From assembly GCA_039819785.1 (NCBI GenBank), contig JBCBRH010000003.1, positions 62,001-126,000 of the forward strand: DNA of 64,000 nt, written 5' to 3'. Below are positions 52,164 through 60,426 of the stretch, one piece after another. This stretch comes from JBCBRD01 sp039819785 (GTDB lineage: Bacteria > Pseudomonadota > Alphaproteobacteria > Rhizobiales > Hyphomicrobiaceae). A program made the position numbers and the translations under genes. The notes under the pieces were generated by a model. It was not told the DNA's origin, made no database searches, and saw only the letters and a program-made list of their open reading frames with translations. Numbering within the stretch: position 1 is the first letter of the stretch; every line of letters begins with the position of its first letter.

Positions 52164-53846
52164 TTATTCAGCGGCATCGACGACAATCCGTTCGGGTTTA
52201 GCCATCCATTCCTTGCCCTTCAGCATGGCTTGCCAATAGATCGGCGGCAGCATTTTTTCCTTCAGGAACCAGGCTGCGCGTGTCGGCTTTGTTCCATCCA
52301 CGACCCATGCAGGGAACGATGGCTTGAGCACACCGCCATAGCCAAATTCCGCCAGGACGATCTTGCCCCGTTCAACGGTCAACGGGCAGGACCCGTAGCC
52401 GTCGTACTGCGCAACTGCGGAATGCCCATGGATGTCGGCCACGATATTGTCCGCCACCGTCGGCGCCTGCTTGCGAGCCGCGGCGGCTGTCTTGGCGTTG
52501 GGCGCATTCATGACGTCACCCAGAGACCAAATGTTATCATAGGTTTTATGGCGCAACGTCGCCTGGTCGACATCGATCCATCCCGCCGCATCGGCAAGTG
52601 GCGATACGCGAATGAAATCTGGTGCGGTCTGGGGCGGGCAGACATGCATCATGTCGAACTCGACCGTGACCTCCGTCGGCTCGGTGTTTGGCTTAGAGAC
52701 CTTGAAGGTCGCTGTCCTCGCTGGGCCGTCCACGGCAATAAGGTTGTGGAAGAAGTTCAACGTGGCGTCGTATTTCTCCACGTACTCCATAAGTGCCGGG
52801 ACATAATCCTTCACGCCGAAGAGCACGCCGCCGGCGTTCATGAATTGGATATCGATATCCTTCAGGCAGCCGCGCCGGTACCAGGCATCGCCTGACAGAT
52901 ACATGGCCTTCTGCGGTGCCCCGGCGCATTTGATCGGCATCGGTGGTTGCGTGAAGATTGCGCGCCCAGCCTTCATCTCCTGCACAAGCTGCCAAGTATA
53001 CGGCGCAAGGTCGTAACGGTAGTTTGACGTCACGCCATTCCGGCCCAAGGTTTCTTCCAACCCCTCGACCTTATCCCAGTCCAACTTCAGCCCCGGGCAC
53101 ACGACGAGCCGGTCGTATTTCACCACCCGGCAGCCATCGAGGATGACGGCATTGTTTTCAGGTTCGAAGGCCGCCACGGCGGATTTCAACCACGTCACAC
53201 CGCTTGGGATGAGGCTGCCCATTGTCTTTGCAGTTTGCTGCGGCTCGAAGATGCCAACACCTACCATCGTCCAGCCGGGCTGGTAATAATGGATGTCAGC
53301 CGGATCGATCACGGCGATGGAAAGATCGGAGCTGCGCGATTTCAGGCTGGCCGCGACCGCGATGCCGCCAGCACCTCCACCGACGATCACCACGTCGTAC
53401 TTGGCATCGCCGGTATCGGTTGGTGTTTTGCCGCCATTGGCAATCCGGCGCGCGACGCCGTTCATATCGTAACCCGCCGCCTTGGTGGCCGCGAGTATGT
53501 CCGGGATAGGACGTTTCTTGGCCTCATGGAAAGACCAAAGCGTCGCTGACCGCGTGCCGGTACGGCAATAGGCAAGTACCGGGCGTTGGATCTCTTTAAG
53601 GGCCGCGCCAAACGCGGCAACGTCTTCGTCTTCAACCATACCGCTTTGCACTGGCACATAACGTGCGTCGATGCCGACTGCTCGAGCGGCCGTTTCAATT
53701 TCTTCGAAGTTCGGTTGATCAACGCCTTCGCCATCGGGACGATTGCAGATGATGGCACGGAAGCCAGCCTCTTTGATCGCGGCAACGTCGTCTGCCGTAA
53801 TCTGCGGGCTGACGGTGACTGTGTTCGTGATTTTCTTGAGTTCCAT
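52164..53846 (-). CDS. DUF442 phosphatase-like domain fused to sulfide:quinone oxidoreductase-type flavoprotein
   Basis: A two-domain protein of 560 residues. Residues 1-110 are DUF442 with the Cys-x5-Arg loop YCRTGTRSATLW (PTP/rhodanese-like). Residues about 130-560 are an SQR-type FAD enzyme: VVIVGGGAGGIAVAASL, YYQPGWTMVGVG, the redox-region Cys in PPMPIKCAGAPQKAM, VCPPQTAPDF, and SLGDVMNAPNAKTAAAARKQ. SQR oxidises sulfide to persulfide and reduces quinone at the membrane. GGAGGAGG lies just before ATG 53846. It is the last gene of the leftward sulfide operon, 21 bases after the metallo-hydrolase gene. Confidence 0.92.
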   Translation of the reverse strand: MELKKITNTVTVSPQITADDVAAIKEAGFRAIICNRPDGEGVDQPNFEEIETAARAVGIDARYVPVQSGMVEDEDVAAFGAALKEIQRPVLAYCRTGTRSATLWSFHEAKKRPIPDILAATKAAGYDMNGVARRIANGGKTPTDTGDAKYDVVIVGGGAGGIAVAASLKSRSSDLSIAVIDPADIHYYQPGWTMVGVGIFEPQQTAKTMGSLIPSGVTWLKSAVAAFEPENNAVILDGCRVVKYDRLVVCPGLKLDWDKVEGLEETLGRNGVTSNYRYDLAPYTWQLVQEMKAGRAIFTQPPMPIKCAGAPQKAMYLSGDAWYRRGCLKDIDIQFMNAGGVLFGVKDYVPALMEYVEKYDATLNFFHNLIAVDGPARTATFKVSKPNTEPTEVTVEFDMMHVCPPQTAPDFIRVSPLADAAGWIDVDQATLRHKTYDNIWSLGDVMNAPNAKTAAAARKQAPTVADNIVADIHGHSAVAQYDGYGSCPLTVERGKIVLAEFGYGGVLKPSFPAWVVDGTKPTRAAWFLKEKMLPPIYWQAMLKGKEWMAKPERIVVDAAE

Positions 53847-53867
53847 GTGTTCCTCCTCCGGACGCAA

Positions 53868-54752
53868 TTACAGGCCGTTGACCGGCACTTTGAGCATTGG
53901 ATTGCCGTCCTTGTCGGTCGGTACTTCACCTGCGCGCATGTTCACCTGGAGTGACGGGATGATCAGTTTCGGCATTGCCAGCTGCGCATCACGCTCGGTG
54001 CGGAACTTGACGAAGTCTTCCTTCGTCTTACCGACGCCCACATGGATGTTGTGGGCCTTTTCATCGCCCACTGTGGTCTCCCACTGGATGTCGCGGCCAT
54101 TCGGGCCGTAATCGTGGCACATGAACAGGCGCATCTCGTCGGGCAGGGCCAACACCTTCTGGATACTCTCATACAAAACACCAGCATCACCGCCTGGGAA
54201 GTCTGCTCGGGCCGAACCGCCATCAGGCATGAAGAGGGTGTCGCCGACGAAGGCCGCGTTGCCCATCACATGAACCATGCATGCCGGCGTATGGCCGGGC
54301 GTGTGCATGGCGAAACAGTGCATCTCGCCAATCATGTAGGTGTCGCCGTCCTCGAACAGCGCATCAAATTGACTACCGTCGCGCTGAAACTCGGTCCCCT
54401 CATTGAAGATCTTCCCGAACGTGTCCTGTACGATCATGATTTTCGAGCCAATGCCAATCTTGCCCCCAAGCTTCTGCTGGATATAGGGCGCGGCGCTCAA
54501 ATGGTCGGCGTGGACATGGGTCTCGATGATCCACTCAAGCTTGAGACCCTGCGTTTCGATCTGGCGGATCAGTTCATCGGCGTGATCGTACGTGATCCGG
54601 CCAGCGGCATAGTCGATGTCCATCACGCTGTCGACGATGGCGCAGGCGTTGGAGGCCGGGTCTTTCACGATGTAGCTGATCGTGTTTGTAGCCTCATCGA
54701 AGAAGGCTTGGACCTCGGGTTTGATGTTCATTTTCACGGGATAGGTCGTCAT
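53868..54752 (-). CDS. MBL-fold metallo-hydrolase, persulfide dioxygenase-like (Blh type)
   Basis: A 294-residue metallo-beta-lactamase-fold enzyme with THVHADHL, HTPGHTPACM, VGDTLFMPDGGSARADFPGG and the late metal His in MCHDYGPNG. The GSARADFPGG stretch is typical of the ETHE1/persulfide dioxygenase and Blh group, which oxidise glutathione persulfide from SQR to sulfite. GGAGG precedes the ATG. The longer frame to 55094 is an artefact overlapping the transporter gene. Placed between the YeeE/YedE pair and SQR. Confidence 0.92.
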   Translation of the reverse strand: MTTYPVKMNIKPEVQAFFDEATNTISYIVKDPASNACAIVDSVMDIDYAAGRITYDHADELIRQIETQGLKLEWIIETHVHADHLSAAPYIQQKLGGKIGIGSKIMIVQDTFGKIFNEGTEFQRDGSQFDALFEDGDTYMIGEMHCFAMHTPGHTPACMVHVMGNAAFVGDTLFMPDGGSARADFPGGDAGVLYESIQKVLALPDEMRLFMCHDYGPNGRDIQWETTVGDEKAHNIHVGVGKTKEDFVKFRTERDAQLAMPKLIIPSLQVNMRAGEVPTDKDGNPMLKVPVNGL

Positions 54753-54775
54753 GTCGTATCCTCCGGATGGTGTTC

Positions 54776-55204
54776 TTAGGTGGCCACACGGGCCAATGAG
54801 TTGGTTAGTAGGCGGCGTAGGACGAAGCCCGCGACCACCGCCACAAGAAAGAGCGCGACTTCCCACCGGCCCGTACCGAGCGCCGGAATAGCCGCACCTG
54901 GGCAGAAACCGGCAATGCCCCAGCCGATGCCAAAGAGCGCGGACCCGCCGATGAGGTTGGTGTCGATAACCTTTGACGTCGGAACCTGGAACCGCTCGGC
55001 GAAAAGTGGAGCCTTGCGACGCCAAGCCAACCGGTAGCCGATGAAGGTGACGATCAGCGCGCCACCCATCACGAAGGCAAGGCTTGGGTCCCACGTGCCG
55101 GCCACATCAAAAAAATTCAGAACTTTGGCCGGATCCATCATGCCGGAGATCGCTATGCCAGCTCCAAAAATAAGACCGGTCAGAAGTGCGAAGGCAAGCT
55201 TCAT
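54776..55204 (-). CDS. YeeE/YedE (DUF6691) family half-transporter, second copy
   Basis: A 142-residue inner-membrane protein with four hydrophobic segments and the family's GAGIAISGMMDPAKVLNF and GIGWGIAGFCPGAAI. The Cys in GFCPG is the conserved residue thought to relay sulfur. The YeeE/YedE family imports thiosulfate or related sulfur compounds. It starts three bases after the stop of the first copy, so the two probably form one transporter (PmpA/PmpB-like pairing). Confidence 0.9.
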   Translation of the reverse strand: MKLAFALLTGLIFGAGIAISGMMDPAKVLNFFDVAGTWDPSLAFVMGGALIVTFIGYRLAWRRKAPLFAERFQVPTSKVIDTNLIGGSALFGIGWGIAGFCPGAAIPALGTGRWEVALFLVAVVAGFVLRRLLTNSLARVAT

Positions 55205-55207
55205 TCC

Positions 55208-55639
55208 CTACGCTCCGAAAACGTGACGGATAACGAATACGGTTATCGCCGCGGTCACCATGAATGTCGGCACCGCTACGAGCGAGCGGATTGATAGGCG
55301 TGACAACCCGCACACACCATGCCCCGACGTGCAGCCGGAACCGAGGCTTGCTCCAAGCCCGACAATCACTCCTCCGACGGCAATCATCGCTGGACTCACA
55401 GGCACTGACAGCTCGGGCAAGGTGCCTGTGATTGCGAAGAGGATACCGGGAGCCAGGATCATCCCTATGATAAGGGCTGTCCGCCAGGCGAACTCCTGGC
55501 GAGTCTCGGGGAACACCAGACCGGACAGGAGACCGGTGGCACCGAGTATCCGCCCGAGGCCCAGCATCAGCAAAACTGCGCCTAGGCCAATCAGCAAGCC
55601 GCCGCCAAGCGATGGTATCGGTGTGAAGGCGGTTTCCAT
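55208..55639 (-). CDS. YeeE/YedE family half-transporter, first copy
   Basis: A 143-residue inner-membrane protein with GLGRILGATGLLSGLV and the conserved GASLGSGCTSGHGVCGLSRL, where the two Cys of the GCTSGHGVCG motif are characteristic of sulfur-transporting YeeE/YedE proteins. ATG 55639 lies one base from the DUF2892 stop, so translation is coupled. A longer frame to 55843 only reads the DUF2892 gene in another frame. Confidence 0.9.
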   Translation of the reverse strand: METAFTPIPSLGGGLLIGLGAVLLMLGLGRILGATGLLSGLVFPETRQEFAWRTALIIGMILAPGILFAITGTLPELSVPVSPAMIAVGGVIVGLGASLGSGCTSGHGVCGLSRLSIRSLVAVPTFMVTAAITVFVIRHVFGA

Positions 55640-55640
55640 C

Positions 55641-55856
55641 TCAGCAATCGCTGCAGGTCTTGATGCCAAAGATCGAGTAGAGCGGGCAGAGCCTGAGCGT
55701 CGAGGTCGCGAGCATGACGAGGCCGATTGCAGCGGCGCCGTATTTGAACAGGGGTTCGGCAAAGAAAGCCAAGCCGCTGAAGAGAGCCAAGTAGAGCAGC
55801 GCGATGCCAAGGGCTGCGCGCAGAATACGATCGATGGTTCCAACGTTGGTCGTCAT
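55641..55856 (-). CDS. DUF2892 inner-membrane protein
   Basis: A 71-residue protein with two membrane segments (RILRAALGIALLYLALFSGL and KYGAAAIGLVMLATST) and a C-terminal Cys cluster (LCPLYSIFGIKTCSDC). DUF2892 proteins or domains, such as the tail of YgaP, accompany rhodaneses and sulfur transporters. The C-x8-C-x2-C end suggests sulfur or metal contact. GGAGG lies five bases before ATG 55856. First gene of the sulfide operon. Confidence 0.88.
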   Translation of the reverse strand: MTTNVGTIDRILRAALGIALLYLALFSGLAFFAEPLFKYGAAAIGLVMLATSTLRLCPLYSIFGIKTCSDC

Positions 55857-55910
55857 GGTAGCCTCCAAGCTTAAAAGTTGCTGGAGGAATATAACTTCAA
55901 AGGCTCGCCT

Positions 55911-55927
55911 TCAGTGACATTGTCACA
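55911..55927. promoter_or_regulatory. Crp/Fnr-type operator before the sulfide operon
   Basis: GTGACATTGTCAC, 6-bp arms around one base, about 60 bases upstream of DUF2892. The same box with one change (GTGACCTTGTCAC) occurs at 57136. A partly overlapping TGTCA-N5-TGACA follows. Confidence 0.7.
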
Positions 55928-55950
55928 TGATGACAGTTTTAATCTAAAAT

Positions 55951-56616
55951 TTAAGCGTTGCCAGCCAATACGCGTAGCGCTGGCTTGTCGGTGATGGTGA
56001 TCCGGCCACGCGACTGGGCGATGTATCCACGCTTCTGAAAATCGTGAAGCACACGCGATATGACCTCGCGGGCTGTCCCGAGTTCACTGGCGATCTGGGC
56101 ATGAGTCGCTGCGATTTCTTTGTTCGCACCGACGAGTGTCAGCAGGCGATCCGCCAACCGCACATCGATCCGTCCGAACGCCACATCGTCGACCACGCGC
56201 AACAGATCGATCAGGCGACGCGAATAAGCCGCGAAAACGAAATCCCGAAACGCAGGTTCCTCGGCGACCAAACCGTCAAACGCGGGCTTCGGCAAGGTGA
56301 CCCCAATAACATCCGTCTCGGCAACGCCCTCGGCGTTATAGGCTTCCTCGGCCAACATGCAGGCCGTTGTCAGTACACAGCTTTCGCCGGCTTCAAGCCG
56401 GTATAGAACGATCTCGCGTCCATTATCGGATGTTTGCGAAACTCGGATGGTTCCCTCGTACAGAAAGAGCAGACTGTCTGGTATATTCTGTGGAGCGAAC
56501 AACTGTCGCCCTTTTGGATAGGTGCGAACTCGGGCGATTTCCAACAATCGATCGCGCACTGGACGCGGAAGTGCACGGGTGCCCTGAAACCGCTCTGTCC
56601 AGTCTCCGACATTCAT
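55951..56616 (-). CDS. Crp/Fnr-family transcriptional regulator with paired cysteines
   Basis: A 221-residue regulator with a cyclic-nucleotide-binding-like domain (residues about 30-145) and a C-terminal helix-turn-helix (IASELGTAREVISRVLHDFQ). The ligand domain carries RLEAGESCVLTTACML with Cys80 and Cys86 and lacks the Fnr iron-sulfur cysteine set. This fits a thiol-based sensor, for which persulfide is an attractive ligand here (inference). Its start overlaps the Rrf2 gene stop by four bases (ATGA). It lies directly upstream of the sulfide operon and is a candidate owner of the GTGACNTTGTCAC boxes. Confidence 0.9.
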   Translation of the reverse strand: MNVGDWTERFQGTRALPRPVRDRLLEIARVRTYPKGRQLFAPQNIPDSLLFLYEGTIRVSQTSDNGREIVLYRLEAGESCVLTTACMLAEEAYNAEGVAETDVIGVTLPKPAFDGLVAEEPAFRDFVFAAYSRRLIDLLRVVDDVAFGRIDVRLADRLLTLVGANKEIAATHAQIASELGTAREVISRVLHDFQKRGYIAQSRGRITITDKPALRVLAGNA

Positions 56617-57083
56617 CGCGCTCTCCGCATCGGCAACACAATACCGTCTTCGATCGGCGCGATGCGCGACAAGAGCTGGCCCTTGTTAGATGCGATATCT
56701 GCCACGGTGAGATCATCAAGCACGGCCATGAAAGCCTTCGTCGCTGTTTGCAGAGCGCGGGACAGCTTGCAGATACCGATCAGCGGGCAGGTATTCCGCT
56801 GAGGATTGAAGCACTCGACGAGTTCGAGCGGCCCTTCGGTCAGGCGCACGACGTCGCCGATCACGATCTCTTCCGCGGGCCGAGCCAGGCCGAAGCCGCC
56901 ACCTCGGCCTCGAACCGTCTCAAGATAACCTGCACGCCCCAACTCATGGACAATCTTGACGATGTGCGGCCGCGCAAGGCCGTGAACGCGCACGACGTCG
57001 TCGACCTTGATGCGGTCAGGTGCCTTGAGTGCGGCAAGCTGTAGCGTCCGCAGCGCATAGTTTGAAAATGCCGTGAGCTTCAT
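56613..57083 (-). CDS. Rrf2-family transcriptional regulator (NsrR-like cysteines)
   Basis: A 156-residue Rrf2 protein: N-terminal winged helix (FSNYALRTLQLAALK, LARPHIVKIVHELGRAGYLE, VRGRGGGFGLARP) and three cysteines at 91, 99 and 105 in ECFNPQRNTCPLIGIC, the positions that hold an iron-sulfur cluster in NsrR and IscR. It would sense NO, oxygen or sulfur species through the cluster. GGGAGG lies five bases before ATG 57083. It is transcribed with the Crp/Fnr gene, and an AT-rich palindrome just upstream looks like its own operator. Confidence 0.92.
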   Translation of the reverse strand: MKLTAFSNYALRTLQLAALKAPDRIKVDDVVRVHGLARPHIVKIVHELGRAGYLETVRGRGGGFGLARPAEEIVIGDVVRLTEGPLELVECFNPQRNTCPLIGICKLSRALQTATKAFMAVLDDLTVADIASNKGQLLSRIAPIEDGIVLPMRRAR

Positions 57084-57100
57084 ATGGGCCTCCCGCACGT

Positions 57101-57123
57101 AACATATATTAAAAATATAAGTT
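57101..57123. promoter_or_regulatory. Likely Rrf2 operator
   Basis: AAC, one base, TATATT, AAA, AATATA, one base, GTT: a 23-bp inverted repeat with only the fourth position unpaired. It resembles NsrR-type boxes in size and AT-rich core. It lies 18 bases upstream of the Rrf2 ATG. Confidence 0.65.
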
Positions 57124-57131
57124 TTGACAAG

Positions 57132-57152
57132 TTCGGTGACCTTGTCACTGAA
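57132..57152. promoter_or_regulatory. Crp/Fnr-type operator in the divergent promoter region
   Basis: TTC-G-GTGAC-CTT-GTCAC-T-GAA, symmetric over 21 bases. Its core GTGACCTTGTCAC differs in one base from the box before the sulfide operon. It sits between the Rrf2 gene and the peroxiredoxin gene and could control both directions. Confidence 0.7.
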
Positions 57153-57207
57153 CGCTTTCGCGATGAACCGCTACGCTGCAGCGAATGCAACTTAGGGAAC
57201 CAAATCT

Positions 57208-57840
57208 ATGACACTGCTTCTAGGGAACGTCGTCCCTGACTTCACCGCCGACACCACGACTGGGCCGATCTCCTTTCATGACTGGATCGGGAACGACTGG
57301 GCATTCTTCTTCAGTCACCCGGCGGATTTCACACCGGTCTGTACGACAGAGATGGGCCGTACTTCGCAACTGAGTGAGGAGTTCGCAAAGCGTGGCGTGA
57401 AGCCCATCGGCCTTAGCACTGATACAGTCGATGAGCACCTGAAATGGATTGACGACGTCAACGACACCCAGAACACGACGTTGCGTTTTCCGATCGTCGC
57501 AGATCCAGACCTGAAGATCTCGAAGCTCTATGAGATGATCCACTCTGCGGAGTCGGAAACGGCTGCCGTACGGTCCGTATTCATCATCGACAGCGATAAG
57601 AAACTGCGCCTGTCGATGACTTACCCGATGAGCGTTGGGCGCAATTTCGATGAGATCTTGCGCGTGATCGACGCTCTGCGAACCAGCGATGCCAAAGGTG
57701 TCGCCCTTCCCGCTGACTGGCGCCCCGGTGATCGCGCGATCATTCCTCCAAGCGTCAGTGATGCGGACGCTCGGGCCAAGTTCCCGCAGGGCTTTGAGAC
57801 GATCCGTACTTATCTGCGGACCGTGGACATCACTGAGTAA
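57208..57840 (+). CDS. 1-Cys peroxiredoxin (Prx6 type)
   Basis: A 210-residue thiol peroxidase. The peroxidatic Cys45 is in FSHPADFTPVCTTEMG; the resolving cysteine of 2-Cys types is absent and the C-terminal extension (PADWRPGDRAIIPPSVSDAD) marks the Prx6 subgroup. It reduces peroxides, and possibly handles persulfides here (inference). First gene of the rightward operon, 38 bases ahead of cioA. Confidence 0.93.
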   Translation: MTLLLGNVVPDFTADTTTGPISFHDWIGNDWAFFFSHPADFTPVCTTEMGRTSQLSEEFAKRGVKPIGLSTDTVDEHLKWIDDVNDTQNTTLRFPIVADPDLKISKLYEMIHSAESETAAVRSVFIIDSDKKLRLSMTYPMSVGRNFDEILRVIDALRTSDAKGVALPADWRPGDRAIIPPSVSDADARAKFPQGFETIRTYLRTVDITE

Positions 57841-57878
57841 ATGGAAGCGAAAAAACTCAACCTGGAGGGTACGCACCC

Positions 57879-59288
57879 ATGTTTGACGGCTTCAGCGCCG
57901 AGACGCTAGCCCGTATTCAGTTCGCGTTCACCGTGTCGTTCCACATTATCTTCCCAGCCTTCTCGATCGGCCTCGCAAGCTATTTGGCGGTGCTGAACGG
58001 GTTGTGGATGCGCACGCGCGACGAAACCTATTTGACGCTGTTTGAATACTGGAAAAAGATCTTCGCGGTCGCCTTCGGCATGGGCGTCGTGTCGGGCATT
58101 GTGATGTCTTATCAGTTCGGCACGAACTGGTCGGTTTTTTCGGACAAAGCCGGGCCAATCATCGGCCCGCTCATGGCCTACGAAGTTCTTTCCGCGTTTT
58201 TCCTTGAGGCAGGCTTCCTCGGGATTATGCTGTTTGGCCGGAAACGCGTGGGCGAAAACCTGCATATGTTCGCCACCGCCATGGTCGCCTTTGGCACGCT
58301 GATGTCGGCAACCTGGATCCTGAGCGTGAACAGCTGGATGCAGACGCCGGCAGGTTTCTCCATCAATGAAGCGGGCCAGTTTGTGCCGGAAAACTGGTGG
58401 GTGATCGTCTTCAATCCGTCTTTCCATTACCGGCTGACCCACATGGTTCTGGCCGCCTTCTTGACCACCGCGCTTGTCGTGGGGGCTGTGGGCGCCCTGC
58501 ACCTGCTGCGAGATCGTAAGGATAAGGAAGCGCGGCGCATGTTCTCCATGGCCATGTGGATGGCCGCACTCGTCACGCCTCTGCAAATCTACGCAGGCGA
58601 CATGCACGGGTTGAATACTCTTGAGCACCAGCCTGCAAAAGTCATGGCGATGGAGGGGCACTATGAGAGTCATCCCGATGGCGCACCACTGATAGTGTTC
58701 GGGATACCAAACGAGGCAGAGAAGCGGATCGACTATGCCATTGAGATCCCCAAGCTCAGCTCGTTGATCTTAAAGCACGACCTGAACGCGCCGCTCGCTG
58801 GCCTCGATACAATCCCCGACGATAAAGAGCCGCCTGTCGCCATCGTCTTCTACAGCTTCCGCGTGATGATCGCACTTGGCTTTGCAATGCTGGGACTTGG
58901 GCTCTGGAGCCTATGGGCGCGATGGCGCGGCACGCTGTTCGAGTCGACGTGGCTGCACCGCGCCGCCATTGCCATGGGACCCACCGGCTTCATCGCCGTC
59001 CTCGCCGGGTGGATCACAACCGAGGTGGGCCGGCAGCCCTACACCGTCTATGGCTTGCTGCGCACCAGCGAGAGCCTCGCCCCGGTGGCGGCGCCGGCTG
59101 TCGCGGCATCTCTGGTGGCCTTCATCATTGTCTATTTCGCCGTCTTCGGCGCAGGCACCTATTATCTGCTGCGGATGATGAACAAGCGCCCTGCCACTCT
59201 TGCGCTTGGCCTGCGCGACGGACCGATCCGCACATCTGGCACGACGCCAGCACCGCAGATCAATCCCAAATTCATCCCCGCCGAGTAG
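57879..59288 (+). CDS. cioA: Cytochrome bd-type quinol oxidase subunit I, cyanide-insensitive (CioA)
   Basis: Heme-bearing subunit of a bd-type terminal oxidase that oxidises quinol and reduces oxygen to water without pumping protons. The 469 residues show FAFTVSFHIIFPAFSIG with the heme His, MAYEVLSAFFLEAGFLGIML with the Glu pair, the heme b558 His in RLTHMVL, and GRQPYTVYGLLRTSES. The short Q-loop between helices 6 and 7 marks the CIO branch. GGAGG lies ahead of ATG 57879. Such oxidases resist cyanide and sulfide, which fits the adjoining sulfide genes. Confidence 0.95.
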   Translation: MFDGFSAETLARIQFAFTVSFHIIFPAFSIGLASYLAVLNGLWMRTRDETYLTLFEYWKKIFAVAFGMGVVSGIVMSYQFGTNWSVFSDKAGPIIGPLMAYEVLSAFFLEAGFLGIMLFGRKRVGENLHMFATAMVAFGTLMSATWILSVNSWMQTPAGFSINEAGQFVPENWWVIVFNPSFHYRLTHMVLAAFLTTALVVGAVGALHLLRDRKDKEARRMFSMAMWMAALVTPLQIYAGDMHGLNTLEHQPAKVMAMEGHYESHPDGAPLIVFGIPNEAEKRIDYAIEIPKLSSLILKHDLNAPLAGLDTIPDDKEPPVAIVFYSFRVMIALGFAMLGLGLWSLWARWRGTLFESTWLHRAAIAMGPTGFIAVLAGWITTEVGRQPYTVYGLLRTSESLAPVAAPAVAASLVAFIIVYFAVFGAGTYYLLRMMNKRPATLALGLRDGPIRTSGTTPAPQINPKFIPAE

Positions 59289-59302
59289 GGAGAAAAGGAC
59301 CC

Positions 59303-60307
59303 ATGGTATTCGACCTCGCATTCATCTGGGCCGGGCTCATCGCGTTCGCTGTGCTCACCTACGTCATCCTGGATGGCTTTGACCTCGGGATCGGCATCCT
59401 GTTCCCCTTCGCCAGGTCGGAGAGGGACAGGGATATGATGATGAACTCCGTCGCCCCGGTGTGGGACGGCAACGAGACCTGGCTCGTTTTGGGCGGCGGC
59501 GGCCTCTTCGCCGTCTTCCCTCTGGCCTATGCCGTCATCATGCCGGCCCTTTATATGCCGATCACCTTAATGCTTCTGGCCCTTGTTTTCAGAGGCGTGT
59601 CTTTCGAATACCGCTGGCGTACGAAACGCGGAAAGTGGATTTGGGATCTCGCCTTCTTCGGCGGTTCGCTCGGTGCAGCGTTTTTCCAGGGCATTGCACT
59701 GGGTGCGTTGGTTCAAGGTATCGAGGTGACTGGCCGCGCCTACTCCGGTGGCTGGTTTGATTGGCTGACACCCTTCTCGATCCTGACAGGCGTCGCGCTG
59801 GTCGTCGGCTACGCCCTGCTCGGGGCAACCTGGATCGTTTACAAGACCGAGAATGGGCTGCAAGTCCAGATGCGCAACTGGTCGTGGGGGCTGGGCGCGG
59901 CAACGCTCTTGCTGATCGGCGCCGTCAGTGTCGCCACTCCGTTTCAAGATCCGGTCTATTTCGAACGCTGGTTCAACCTGCCGGGCAGTTTATGGACCAT
60001 GATCGTTCCGTTGCTCATGTTGGGTCTGGTCTGGAAGTTCTTTTCCGGGCTCAACGACCAAAAAGACCTCCAGCCGTTTCTCTGCGCCCTTGGGTTTTTC
60101 GTGGTCTGCTTCATCGGCATAGGCATCAGCTTCTATCCGATGATGGTGCCGCCATCACTCACGATCTGGCAGGTGGCTGCACCAGACTCCAGCCTCGCTT
60201 TTGCGCTTGTCGGTGCCGTGATCCTGATTCCCATCATTCTTGCCTACACGGCCTACGCCTATTGGGTGTTTCGCGGGAAAATGGATCCAGCGGAAGGGTA
60301 TCACTAA
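59303..60307 (+). CDS. cioB: Cytochrome bd-type quinol oxidase subunit II (CioB)
   Basis: Structural partner of CioA, 334 residues with eight or nine membrane segments. The start VLTYVILDGFDLGIGILFPF, VAPVWDGNETWLVLGGGGLF and FRGVSFEYRW are typical of subunit II. ATG 59303 has AAGGA five bases upstream; longer frames upstream only read cioA out of frame. Its stop overlaps the next start by one base (TAATG). Confidence 0.95.
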   Translation: MVFDLAFIWAGLIAFAVLTYVILDGFDLGIGILFPFARSERDRDMMMNSVAPVWDGNETWLVLGGGGLFAVFPLAYAVIMPALYMPITLMLLALVFRGVSFEYRWRTKRGKWIWDLAFFGGSLGAAFFQGIALGALVQGIEVTGRAYSGGWFDWLTPFSILTGVALVVGYALLGATWIVYKTENGLQVQMRNWSWGLGAATLLLIGAVSVATPFQDPVYFERWFNLPGSLWTMIVPLLMLGLVWKFFSGLNDQKDLQPFLCALGFFVVCFIGIGISFYPMMVPPSLTIWQVAAPDSSLAFALVGAVILIPIILAYTAYAYWVFRGKMDPAEGYH

Positions 60308-60411
60308 TGGAGCAATCGCATCTTTCGAAATGGAGTTGGTTCATCGGGCTTTGGCTCGCAAGCGTCCTCGCGCTCGGCCTCGTCGCCTTCCTCATCAAAC
60401 TCGCAATCTAA
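60307..60411 (+). CDS. CydX/DUF2474-type small bd-oxidase subunit
   Basis: A 34-residue protein: a short polar start (MEQSHLSKWSW), one membrane helix (FIGLWLASVLALGLVAFLI) and KLAI. Its position right after subunit II, overlapping by one base, and its design match the DUF2474/CydX small subunits that stabilise bd oxidases. Confidence 0.85.
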   Translation: MEQSHLSKWSWFIGLWLASVLALGLVAFLIKLAI

Positions 60412-60426
60412 CAAAAGGATCTTATC

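Noticed and set aside
54753..55094. N-terminal extension of the metallo-hydrolase frame
   Set aside because: It overlaps the YeeE/YedE gene out of frame, is Arg/Gly/His-rich, and a strong ribosome binding site marks the internal ATG.
57906..58673. 255-codon minus-strand frame opposite cioA
   Set aside because: Antisense shadow with His/Arg-rich composition and no start signal.
58913..59302. Extension of the cioB frame into cioA
   Set aside because: Out-of-frame reading of cioA; ATG 59303 has a ribosome binding site and the normal subunit II start.
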